Shown here: positions 52,701 to 59,637 of the stretch, one piece after another
Numbering within the stretch: position 1 is the first letter of the stretch
Layout of the letters: each line of letters starts with the position of its first letter
Origin: Turritopsis dohrnii
Lineage: Eukaryota > Cnidaria > Hydrozoa > Anthoathecata > Oceaniidae
DNA length: 64,000 nt
Assembly (NCBI GenBank): GCA_027922465.2
Contig: BQMF02000162.1
Location: forward strand, 124,001-188,000
Direction of reading: 5' to 3'
Position numbers and translations under genes: made by a program
Notes under the pieces: generated by a model
What the model saw: the letters and a program-made list of their open reading frames with translations, nothing else
Told to the model about the DNA's origin: nothing
Databases searched by the model: none

Positions 52701-55700
52701 GTGACTGTGAAGTAATGCCGCATTCTCACCGCCATAATGTTTTCGATAAAAACATGCGCAATGTGAACAAGACTTGATAACAGTAGAAGAACATCTCAAG
52801 TTCAATCAAGCATGAAATTTTGACAGATTGTGTAAATTAAATTTCTAGTCGCAAAATCATCAAAAAGTCACTGCGACGAAGAGCTTTTATTGAAATAGTG
52901 TATATATTTCTCTAGAAATGCTCTCTGTCGTAGTGATTTTCAACAAATTGGTCCACTGCTGTAGCTGTCCCTCTTTTTGTTCAGCAGTTTCCAAACAAAA
53001 CTTGGTTTGTGATGATATGTTGTATTAACGCCGTCACTTGTCGACTTTCCAACACGTCGTTGGACGTTGACGGAACTCGCAACTTTTTCATGTTAACCAG
53101 GCGTAGTGATTTAAGGAATTGACAGAGATTGAAAAACATTGTCCAACTCTTGAATGCTGTCGTAAACGAGATATTTACGGCAATGCTGTCATCTACGGGG
53201 TATTTACGGGAATTTTTATCAAATACGGGATATTTACGGCAATGCTATCATATACGGGGTATTTACGGGAATTTCTATCAAATACGGGATATTTACGGGA
53301 ATTTTTAAGTGACACTGCTTGTTACCGTTATTCGGGTCCAACTTAATATGGACTATTTTTTTGGTGAGTAACAAATACAGACGCAGACATACTATACTAT
53401 AGATCATAGTACATTATGAAAGACGTTTAATAAGCAAAAGGTATTTGAAAAATGTACTTAACATTCACTTGTGACGTCAAACGTCAGTCTATCCCAACGC
53501 TTTCGAGAAAGCACATGATAGAAACAGTGCAACGGATGTTCCTGAAGAGGGTTTAGCTTAAGTCTCACATCCTGGATGGAAGTTGATTCTTGAAGCATGT
53601 TTATTTTCGCCAATGTCAATTTTGATTGGCTGAGTGCCACCATTTTCCATTGTTCTAATTTGCTAAATTTAGATTTCGTACTCTCTTCTCACAAATCTTG
53701 TTTATGTAAACACTTTGACAATACAAAGGACTTTGATAGGTTTGGTGAAGTGTTGACATTTTCCAGATGAAACAGAAGTAAAGAAGGACCCAGGGTTTTC
53801 ACATTCTCATAAACTGACACAGTTTATTCAGCATTAAAAGGAATCCATAAAATTTGTTTACGCAGAAGAGCATGGGTACGAGGTTGGGACATCACGAGAC
53901 CACGTTATCGAATCATTATAGGTCAATCCTTATTGTTGTTAATTCTCAGGGTGCGCTGTTAAAGTGGCAGCGCCATATGGCGTTTCTTTGTGAGACTTCC
54001 AAGGTGAATTTTTGAAAAACATCGACAGTAAGGGCGTAAAATATGCTGATAAGGTATTATATTTTGAAAGTCTTTGAGAGAGTTGAAAACAGGTGTGCTA
54101 CTGAACATGATGAAGTCGTAAGATATGCTAGAGATATATGATAAAGGTTAGTATGATGGAGATAAATATGATGTAGGCTAGATATGATGGAGATAAATAT
54201 GATGGAGCAAATAGATCTGTTTACGTTACTGAAAAGCTTCTCAGAAGACAAAAAGTTGAAGATGTGTAGCATATGTTAATGAAAACTTATAAATACAATG
54301 AATAAAAACAATAGCTTTAAGAACGTCTGTAATCTGGAATTAATTGATTGATTGACTATTCCAAACTCAACGGCTTTAACACCTACGTATGCTCATAGGT
54401 GTACCTTGTTACAAAGAAATATCTCCACAAGGTAGATAGAGAAATATCTCCACAAGGTAGATAGAGAAATATCAGGATAGTGTTGTTTTGAATGACGTTT
54501 TTTTGAAAATAAATTCTTTTAGACTTTATTGACATAAGGATAAAGAGCGAAAAAAGAAAAACATAAAAGTTTTGCAAAATTTTTATCATGTCAAGCTAAA
54601 GACCTGTACTTAAGAAAGCATGCAATATTTTGCAGCAAAACTACTGAAAGTACCTAATCACAGGTCTATTGGATTTAATTAGATAAAGCAAAAGATTGGT
54701 GTTTGGCGACAGCTTTTCAACACGCCGAAGTCAATCACCGTTCTACATCTCTTACCATACACCCAGTGGGCAAAATTGTCAAACAGACACTACGACGAAG
54801 AAGCATTCTCATTGAAATTGTTTGTATATTTCTATAGAAACGCACTCCTTCACAGTGATTATTTAAAAAATGTGGCCGCTGGGCATCCAATTTGGGATAG
54901 ATAACATATGCAGGGGGTGATAATCTGACAGTTGCAATGAGGTCTTGATACAGGCAATCTTGATTGGCCATAAAGTAGAGACGTTTGAAACACGAAGTTT
55001 TTCTTAAGTATACGAAGTTTTCTTTAGTTCTATACAAAGCCAGTCGGTTCTATGCAAAGTCAGTCGGTTCTATACAAAGTCAGTCGGTTCTATACAAAGT
55101 AAATACGAAAGAACTGTTCTTCTTAAACGATCCTTTCTCAGTGGGAAAATTTGTTGAAAAATCACTGTGAAGGAGTACATTTCTATAGAAATGCACATAT
55201 TACTTGAATGAAAAATGCTCTTCGTCGCAGTGATTTTTTAACGATTTTTACCCACTACGTTTCCCATTCATATGTCTGTGTTCTGATTGCCATGTGTCGT
55301 ATTAATCACGAACTAGTTAATACTATAGTTTAATTTTTGCCAAGATCAAAGAAGGAGGTTAATTAGAGATAATTGTTTCCCAAACAAAGGAGTAATTTGT
55401 GTGCGATGTAATCTCATAGAAAAAACATTTGGAGAGATGACGAGGTGAACGATATGTTTTTCTGAACAAGCTCACAGTGGCTGACAAAATGTTTCGCAAA
55501 GAAAACTACGCCTCCATGAAGATTCTTCTTTGTAAAAACCGTAATTTGATAATTACTAGTTGTCAGGCCAACGACGTTTTCTTTACAGGTATTTATCTTA
55601 GCACCCCTTCATATGGATCAACTTTATAAGAATCACTCAAAATATAAGAATTCCAGTGGGCAAAATCGTCAAAAAGTCACTGTGACGGAGAGCATTTTTA

Positions 55701-56894
55701 TTGAAATTGTGTGTAAATTTCTACAGAAATGCACTCCTTCGCAGAAATTTTTAATCAATATGCCGGATGATTATATCACTCAATCTCGAACTCAGGGTCT
55801 CTTGCATTTTCGATATCCCAGTCAGAGTCACTGCAACGAAGAACATCTTCATCGAAACGGTGTGTATATCTGGGCATACCGGAAAAGTGAGACCCGGGAC
55901 CCTAAGGTGGTGGGAAAAACATAAGACTGTAAAACTACCTTTTCTACATAAATACACACTCCCTCACAGTGACTTTCAGCAAATTTGTCCACTGAGATCT
56001 GAACGTTTGCATGTCACTCTCTTAGAGTGAGTTTATTTGAGCAAGCATTTAGAAAGTGATCATTGGGAAGATGAAGAAGATACTTGGAAATAGTGACAAG
56101 TGTATTTTTTAGGTATAGGATCACACTAAGCATCATTTTGATCTTCAAATTTGTAAACACTTACGCAAAGGGCGAAATTGTCTAAAGGTCACTGCGACGA
56201 AGAGCATTTTTATTGAAATTGTGCGTATATTTCTATAGAAATGCACTCCTTTGCAGTGTATATTTAACACATTTGCCCGTCTGGTGCACCTCAACTAAGA
56301 CTTACAGCAAACCATTTTGCTATCAGAAAAGGTTTTGATGAAAGAACGAAACAACATGAAAGAATGTTCTTGTTTACCCAAATCGAAATAACAGAGCTTC
56401 GACTGAAAACTATTGATGATCGCAATTAGGTATATTCACCAACTGACAAAAATTCCTTGTTGTTTATTAAAAAAAGGTGTATCGAAAACAACCATGCTGT
56501 GTTGTTATCTATGATGTTTACAACACAGGATCCGACAAAAAAGCATAAAGATAACCATATTGTCCTTGAAAGACCCGACATTCAGATAACGTCAACACTT
56601 TTGTCATCAGATAACGTCACTTAACGTTTTTCGAAAATTCTTTTTAATCATTTTATTCTTTGAACTCGAGCGTAACAACAGACACCATATTGTCTTCATT
56701 TCGTCACCAGTCCCCTAATAATACTGTTGCTGGATTGGTTTCACCAATAGGATTTCTGACTCTTTCGATCTTTTACCCTTTAGGTGTTCCATGTAATTGA
56801 AATTACCATGTACAGTTTCAAACGACAAGAAAATTGCTAAAGTCATCATCATGTCTAGAGTAACAAAAAACAACAATTTTCCTTCTTTGTTCAT
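27132..56894 (-). CDS. Second giant secreted modular protein (3,824 aa), 16 exons
   Basis: Hand-built model. Exons: 56894-56807, 45519-45321, 44904-44729, 44589-42061, 41380-41216, 40267-40082, 39443-39198, 39094-38828, 38734-38198, 37894-37754, 37665-37530, 36949-36714, 36392-32928, 32378-31620, 30122-29415, 28768-27132. All junctions are AG/GT with matching phases and total 11,475 nt (3,825 codons with stop). Only the first exon is inferred over a long gap. The order is signal peptide, charged linker, poly-Pro, Gly/Pro/heptad region, Ala/Gly linkers, His/Asp/Gly blocks, three Trp-Gly-Leu motifs in acidic sequence, a MAM-like end, a His/Glu block, and a His/Gly then Pro-rich C terminus. No enzyme motifs. 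I do not recognise a named family. Probably a secreted structural or metal/ion-binding protein (inference from composition). Confidence 0.8.
28790..28892 (-). mobile_element. MITE family 1 copy (reverse, eroded ends)
   Basis: TTGAAAAACCTCTGCCACGGAGTACATTTC...CTCTTCGTCTCAGTG...GACGATTTCTGCC; sits just upstream of the last exon of the second giant gene. Confidence 0.6.
29415..30122 (-). CDS. Exon 15 of the second giant protein: acidic to His/Glu-rich
   Basis: 236 codons, phases 1-1. The first half is Asp/Glu/Asn/Gln-rich with no clear structure (DEESTDEAGQKIISEL, FYEVHDNMFPGTGRNEEG). The second half is dominated by His-Glu and His-Asp (HEFEEKEHQDGEHEDHKGEH, HAEDHEHGEDHDSDDDGKH). It ends DIDHHHMVTG at the donor at 29415, which joins the last exon as TGHYQPHYIRH. 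The composition matches calcium- or metal-binding acidic proteins in general; there is no specific homologue. Confidence 0.8.
30620..30742 (+). mobile_element. MITE family 1 copy
   Basis: CCCAGTGGGCAAAATAGCC...TTCGCAGTGATTTTTCATC...CCCACTGGGA; both termini intact, intronic. Confidence 0.8.
30895..31002 (+). mobile_element. MITE family 1 copy
   Basis: CCCAAATCGTGCAAAATCGTC, ACTGCGACGAAGAGG, CTCCTTTGCAGTGATTTTTC and GTCCAGTGGG. It lies 150 bp from the preceding copy, in the same intron and orientation. Confidence 0.7.
31388..31486 (+). mobile_element. MITE family 1, partial copy
   Basis: GATTTGTCAAAAGTCTCTGC and ATGCACTCCTTCACAGTGAT are recognisable; outer termini lost. Confidence 0.55.
31620..32378 (-). 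CDS. Exon 14 of the second giant protein: third WGL motif and MAM-like end
   Basis: Residues about 2791-3043. The third copy of the Trp-Gly-Leu motif is at 32340-32155 (FIDSLVPNEIKALEEKRLNH ... IGTKWGL). A Lys/Arg-rich middle (RSKEKHKHKVMLGKHDHR) follows, then GLIYEKCGF ... GRFDIAIDDMKLNEECRG. The DIAIDD-x-x-L-x-x-x-x-C ending is the hallmark of the last strand of MAM domains. Only this last quarter of a MAM domain is evident, so it is either a relic or an extremely diverged copy. Confidence 0.8.
32928..36392 (-). CDS. Exon 13 of the second giant protein: acidic region with two WGL motifs
   Basis: A 3.5 kb exon, residues about 1636-2790. Mostly Asn/Asp/Glu/Lys/His, poor in cysteine and probably disordered. 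Two copies of a 63-64 residue motif stand out (36162-35971 and 35130-34939). Each has Ser-Leu-x-Pro, a charged helix with Glu-Thr, then Lys-Leu-x-x-Thr-x-Trp-Gly-Leu, followed by basic residues (RKRRK in the first). A third start-only copy may lie near 34020-33950 (FDQLLGVVPNEVKDL). The C-terminal third becomes His/Arg/Asp-rich (HHNRHHHRHNDEDGERHHHD) and ends HGWSG at the donor. Confidence 0.85.
36714..39094 (-). CDS. Exons 8-12 of the second giant protein: His/Asp/Gly-rich block
   Basis: Five exons (39094-38828, 38734-38198, 37894-37754, 37665-37530, 36949-36714), about 438 residues. His-His, His-Asp and Gly-Gly-Tyr patterns dominate: HHEEHHDDHHEGGEHHDGD, HDGGHNHDHDHTHHDHGHYH, GGGGYGGGNYG, HHLQRLHHQYHPEG, HHRYHHDDH. 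It ends in a short Cys pair segment (ACKRNDVNGKCND). The density and spacing of histidines suit transition-metal binding or pH-dependent cross-linking (inference). Small separate exons of similar composition suggest exon duplication. Confidence 0.85.
37024..37231. mobile_element. MITE family 3 copy
   Basis: GATAGACCTTTTCATGAATT ... AATTTATGGAAAGGTCTATT; same length and interior as 2369-2576. In an intron of the second giant gene. Confidence 0.75.
39198..41380 (-). CDS. Exons 5-7 of the second giant protein: Ala/Gly linkers
   Basis: Three symmetrical phase 1-1 exons (41380-41216, 40267-40082, 39443-39198; 55, 62 and 82 codons). They read SVGSANQQNPLIDPTKIASG with Ala/Gly helices, NAMKTPKEGSFGTGTGGYTS with GNGLFGPMSN, and AMSTVAAQASEATSNTAKMI with KDNLWGRG and the start of the His-rich region (HNKHYFDHGEHG). 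No recognised domain. The short Gly/Ala segments look like flexible or silk/elastin-like linkers; that is only a compositional impression. Confidence 0.8.
39779..39888 (-). mobile_element. MITE family 1 copy (reverse)
   Basis: CCCAGCCGGCATATTTGTT, CTGCGAAGGAGTGCC, TCTCCATTGCAGTGACTTTT; right terminus eroded. Intronic. Confidence 0.7.
40831..41016. mobile_element. MITE family 2 copy
   Basis: GAGGATAATTTCGTCGGGGA ... TCCCCGACAAAACTATCCTC; longest of the three family copies, with an internal repeat of the GGAAAATTTCGTC word. Intronic. Confidence 0.75.
41816..41925 (+). repeat. 11-bp tandem array with 44-bp higher-order period
   Basis: Ten units of GACGTACTTTT. Units 4 and 8 are GACGTACGTTT, so the real period is 44 bp. 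It lies in the intron after the large exon 44589-42061 of the second giant gene. Confidence 0.9.
42061..44589 (-). CDS. Exon 4 of the second giant protein: Gly/Pro/Ala-rich with heptads
   Basis: Encodes residues about 155-997. It opens Gly/Ser/Pro-rich (GPNSGTVTVGGDG) and has four helical stretches built on regularly spaced Leu/Ile (KLKKLENVVQALATKIDKD, LDDMLAQITNKIETL, LFKLEEIIGGLSRKVDQIG, HLEGSMLTLADKIKLLQ). A Pro/Ala run (APPAPPPPAPPPAPLPPPP) follows, then another helix pair, Gly/Ala/Pro linkers, a Cys pair (ICKGKHLHCFW) and a strongly basic segment with RPRKRRS. The helices are typical of oligomerising coiled coils. A 440-codon plus-strand ORF across 42492-43814 is an antisense shadow of this exon. 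Confidence 0.85.
44729..45519 (-). CDS. Exons 2-3 of the second giant protein: charged linker and poly-Pro
   Basis: Exon 45519-45321 encodes a charged segment starting DNSWSTRNRL and ending with a basic patch (HARKKIQHLYR). Exon 44904-44729 continues YPKHHEEHRPETPQ, an acidic stretch, a run of ten prolines (PFPPPPPPPPPPIII) and PPAPPATPV. Splice phases are 1, 2 and 1. The exon 2 acceptor lies about 14 bp from a 57-bp tandem array. Confidence 0.8.
45534..45870 (+). repeat. 57-bp tandem repeat, six copies
   Basis: Units share AAAACCTGGTAGTATAATAT and AGATCTGACAGCTTAA. They differ in ACATATATGGATTCGG versus TATATGGATGTGG, giving at least two alternating types. The array ends about 14 bp from the splice acceptor at 45520. 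Confidence 0.9.
48168..48257 (-). mobile_element. MITE family 1, partial copy (reverse)
   Basis: AAGGAGTGCACTTCTATAGA, GCTTCATCGCAATGACTTTT and GATTTTGCCGGCTG. In the long first intron of the second giant gene. Confidence 0.65.
49659..49778 (-). mobile_element. MITE family 1 copy (reverse)
   Basis: CCCAGCCGGTACATTTGTT...CTCCGTCGCAGTGGATTTTT...TTTTGCCCACTGG. Both ends present; accounts for the ORF shadows on both strands here. Confidence 0.8.
51147..51234 (-). mobile_element. MITE family 1, partial copy (reverse)
   Basis: GCGAAGGAGTGCATTTCGTT...GCTCTTCATCGCAGTAATTT; termini lost. Confidence 0.65.
51636..51759. mobile_element. Inverted-repeat element with 33-bp ends
   Basis: The left end (GGACAATGTCTCGACCGGCC ... 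ACCCGACGA) mirrors the right end (TCGTCGGGTAAATGACCGGT ... ACTGTCC) with a few mismatches. The 50-bp centre has CTAACCCTACACTAACCGCC. GC-rich compared with its surroundings; typical of a non-autonomous DNA transposon. Confidence 0.75.
52848..52960 (+). mobile_element. MITE family 1 copy
   Basis: CAAAATCATCAAAAAGTCAC, GACGAAGAGC, TGTCGTAGTGATTTTCAACA, GGTCCACTG; left terminus eroded. Confidence 0.7.
53172..53311 (+). repeat. Imperfect minisatellite
   Basis: Alternating TATTTACGGCAATGCT and TATTTACGGGAATTT modules joined by ATACGGG; roughly two and a half 60-bp units. In the first intron of the second giant gene. Confidence 0.75.
54409..54474 (+). repeat. 29-bp tandem duplication
   Basis: GAAATATCTCCACAAGGTAG-ATAGA occurs twice plus a partial third unit. 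Confidence 0.8.
54772..54883 (+). mobile_element. MITE family 1 copy
   Basis: CCCAGTGGGCAAAATTGTC...CTCCTTCACAGTGATTATTT...GTGGCCGCTGGG. Confidence 0.8.
55030..55101 (+). repeat. 21-bp tandem repeat, three to four copies
   Basis: Units CAGTCGGTTCTATACAAAGT, directly preceding a MITE family 1 copy. Confidence 0.85.
55138..55257 (-). mobile_element. MITE family 1 copy (reverse)
   Basis: CTCAGTGGGAAAATTTGTTG, CACTGTGAAGGAGT, CTCTTCGTCGCAGTGATTTT, TTTTTACCCACT. Confidence 0.75.
55653..55767 (+). mobile_element. MITE family 1 copy
   Basis: CCAGTGGGCAAAATCGTC...CTCCTTCGCAGAAATTTTTA...ATGCCGGATG; right end diverged. Confidence 0.75.
55815..55997 (+). mobile_element. MITE family 1 copy interrupted by an insert
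   Basis: Arms CCCAGTCAGAGTCACTGCAA and CTCCCTCACAGTGACTTTCA are separated by an extra segment of about 65 bp around 55870-55935 (GGGCATACCGGAAAAGTGAG...). That makes the element 183 bp instead of about 120. Confidence 0.6.
56164..56284 (+). mobile_element. MITE family 1 copy
   Basis: GGGCGAAATTGTC, GTCACTGCGACGAAGAGCAT, CTCCTTTGCAGTG, TTTGCCCGTCTGG. Confidence 0.75.
56807..56894 (-). CDS. Probable signal-peptide exon of the second giant protein
   Basis: ATG at 56894 (an in-frame ATG at 56936 is also possible) encodes MNKEGKLLFFVTLDMMMTLA then IFLSFETVH. The donor CATG|GTAATT is phase 1, as the acceptor at 45520 requires; joined, it reads ETVHDNSWSTRN. The peptide has a basic start and a long hydrophobic core, though an Asp sits in its middle. 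The intron would be 11.3 kb. I found no other signal-like exon with a proper donor between 45.5 and 57 kb: an ORF at 54589 starts with a hydrophobic peptide but lacks a usable donor. Confidence 0.55.
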
Positions 56895-56936
56895 ACCAAG
56901 TCTGTTAAGGATAATTATTGTTTTGAATGACATCAT

Positions 56937-58692
56937 AGGGAAAAATTATGTGTTGAATCTCAGAATCTTGTAAAAAAAAACTTTTTCAAGCGAATGTAGA
57001 AAGGAACTGATTTAACTTTCTGTTAAGATTTCCTTATCTCAATATCTATGTTATATTAGCTTTGTTTTTTATTATCGAGATTTAATATATCGACATAACG
57101 AGTGAAAAGCCCGATAATGTTATCAAACAGGGGAGGTATTTATGTGTCCAGTGACGTGAAGGCCGTGGAAACATGGACAATTGAAAAGTAACGCCTTTAG
57201 CAAATTTGTGAGCAAAAATTTAGTTGTCATGAGAAACTCGTTAAAAAGAGTAATTGTCAAAATGGAAAATGAGGAGGAGGAAAGATTGTTTTCATTTTAC
57301 CGGCACCCGACAATTTGATTATTCTTCAATTGTGTTTGTTCAAGAACCCTGGGTGAGATGGTAAAAACAAAAAAGGAACCATGTATAATTCAACAATCAA
57401 CTCAATTCGTTGAATACATTTCGCCATACGGTTTTAATATAAATTTTTAAAAACTTACACAATAAAAGTTCTGGCAGCGATGGCGCCCACGGAACTATTG
57501 AGCGCTGTCACGTATAGAAAAACCCCTCAATAACGCGCCAAGGAGGTATCCGTATGTGTCAGAGCTGGAGCGGTTTCTATCAGCTTGGCGGAGACTCACG
57601 CCCATATCAAGCGAACTGAGGGAAATCATCAGACGTCAACTCATCAGAAACGAATGCTGAGTTCTTTCGTCAATAATATGCGTAATATAATAACCTAATG
57701 TGCTTAATTTCCTATCCTGGATGTTAAATTTCTGTTCCCAATATTTCCACCCAAAGCTCCTTTTTAAATCATCTTTACAAAATTGATTGTTATGAATCCA
57801 AAAAAAAAAAATGTTACTTTTGAGATTAATTTACCATAGTTTTAATGAAACCAGTATTGGCACATAATTCCAAAATGTTTAAACAAAAACCTCATTCATA
57901 TATACTGGGGAGAGAAAAACCTTGTAACCAAAACAAAACATTATTGGTTAACAAGGTTCGCGACGGTGCTCGGGGTGGTATAGAGACGACGGCATGTGTA
58001 ATGCGATATGAAATTTCTTCCCAGCAGGAGTGGGCGCATTCAAAAAAAACACAACAAATTACTACCCGGACCTCTAGCTATTTTGATGAAAATCGCCGTT
58101 GTCTGTTTATTAAAAATGCAGGAAAATATGGAAAGGAAGTTGTAAAAAAAAACCTTTAATGTCATTTTGGTTCATTTCCCTGATTATACTTTCGAATTCT
58201 CCCACTTTTCGATTTCTTTAAAATATTTTGAAGGTTCTACATCATGTGGATTTGCTAGTTAATGATCTTAGATTCTTGTCTACAATCTTGCCGTCGTCAC
58301 CGTTAGCTGCTTCACAAACATAAAGTAAATAACGTCTTTTATAAAATTGCTAAATATTGTTAGATAGTAATGAAATTACATATTGGATAAAAGCAATGAT
58401 AGACGTGTGGTATAGTCGGTAAGACTTTTACTGATTTTAACAAATTGTTAAATAGATGAATAAGATGTTTAAAGAATTCTATTGGTTATTTTGAAACAAT
58501 GGAATCTCACTGCATGGGGCCTGGTGAGTAGCGAGACGATCGACCATCTCTATAACTGTTGGAGATCAGCTCGTGCAGAGCTAAATGAAACACTACACCT
58601 TAGTGAATATGTACTGAACAATCATATTATAATCTATAAATATATAATATATGAAAGGGAGTCGTGGAGAAATATTTTATTCATTATTATTA

Positions 58693-58724
<32 letters not shown>

Positions 58725-59294
58725 AGAAACAAGGAAATATATTCGGTGAACGGTCGTGTTCGATTTCACTTAAAAAATATTCGTTTCAACTTTAATTTAT
58801 TCAGTGTGTTGTTGATTTCTACCGATCAAGATTTTTTTTTTGTATTCGGAAGTAATCGATTGAATCCCATATTTTAAGGAAATTGTTGAAATTTTTTTAA
58901 TTCTATTTCATTGTCATGACAATACGATATACGGCGCCGAAACATGTCTACGAGTGAAATGTCTGAGCTTGACGTCACTTAATATGCTAATGTTATTGTT
59001 TTCATGACGTTGAGAGAATTTAATATATAATCTATTTAATATATAGAGCGAAGTTATGGATTGAAATGTAAATTCTCTCAACTTATAAAACATATAAGTT
59101 AATTTATTTATATCTTGTTATTTGTATTTGCCAGCTAACACAATAAAAACATGTTTTAGATTTAAATAGACATTCGTGAAGACAGACAAAAGTTTAAAGT
59201 TCTGAAGTATACACATTTGCAGCTAAGATAACAACGAAGGGGTTCTTTGACACAGTTTATTTTGATCGATAAAATCCAGCATCTACATCTCGCA
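56937..59294. other. Intergenic between divergent genes
   Basis: Lies between the proposed 5' end of the second giant gene (minus) and the ZSWIM-like exon (plus), so it may hold two divergent promoters. Contains the poly-T tract and short ORFs that do not look coding. Confidence 0.5.
58699..58724 (+). repeat. Poly-T tract
   Basis: A run of about 25 T bases flanked by ATTATTATTAT; gives a poly-Phe ORF that is not a gene. Confidence 0.85.
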
Positions 59295-59637
59295 ATGGTA
59301 GTTGGAAAGAAACGCCAGCAGTGTTCCGAAGATAGACAATATGAAAACACAAGAGGCACAAAATGCATGAGGATACAAGTGCCAACTTTAATAGATTTAG
59401 CTGCAAAATGTACTGCATCAACTTATCCTTACCAGGAAATCGAAGAGAAATTAGGATTTGTACCGACTCCAGCACAAAGAAGTATCATGTATCATTCTTT
59501 CCCAAAAAACGAAACCTGTATAGAATTGTATTCATCAAATAAAATTCATGTCAATGCTGTTGACGCTACCAAACAACCCTTCCATACAGGCTTGAAGTTA
59601 TTAGAAAGCAAAGCTGTTTTCAATGTTATACAAATCG
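59295..59637 (+). CDS. First coding exon of a ZSWIM4/5/6-like gene (partial)
   Basis: From ATG 59295 to the donor AATCG|GTAAGT (phase 1): 114 codons. The segment LIDLAAKCTASTYPYQEIEE, then FVPTPAQRSIMYHSFPKNE, CIELYSSNK, GLKLLESKAVFNVIQIG, matches the N-terminal region of zinc-finger SWIM proteins 4/5/6 as I remember it (pattern D-x-A-A-K, P-x-P-x-Q-R-x-I-x-x-x-S-F-P, LYSS, V-x-x-V-x-Q-x-G). Those proteins serve as cullin-ring ubiquitin ligase receptors or related roles in vertebrates. The SWIM zinc finger itself is not in the exon. I could not find the next exon (expected to begin near F-H-L-S-G) in the remaining 4.3 kb, so it probably lies beyond the window. Confidence 0.75.

Larger units (their letters stand above)
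45871..56806. other. Long proposed first intron of the second giant gene
   Basis: About 11 kb with no supportable gene. Holds at least ten MITE family 1 copies, the 33-bp-ended element at 51636, several minisatellites, a GTAACACA-rich stretch near 48490-48540 and a duplicated TTAGGTTGCTAAGGTACTTT near 47805-47850. Confidence 0.55.

Noticed and set aside
54383..54589. Alternative signal peptide for the second giant gene (MIKILQNFYVFLFSLFILMS)
   Set aside because: Hydrophobic start looks good, but no GT donor in a compatible phase follows it, unlike the candidate at 56894.
58482..58877. 131-codon plus ORF with poly-Phe
   Set aside because: Caused by the poly-T tract; no domain or codon structure.
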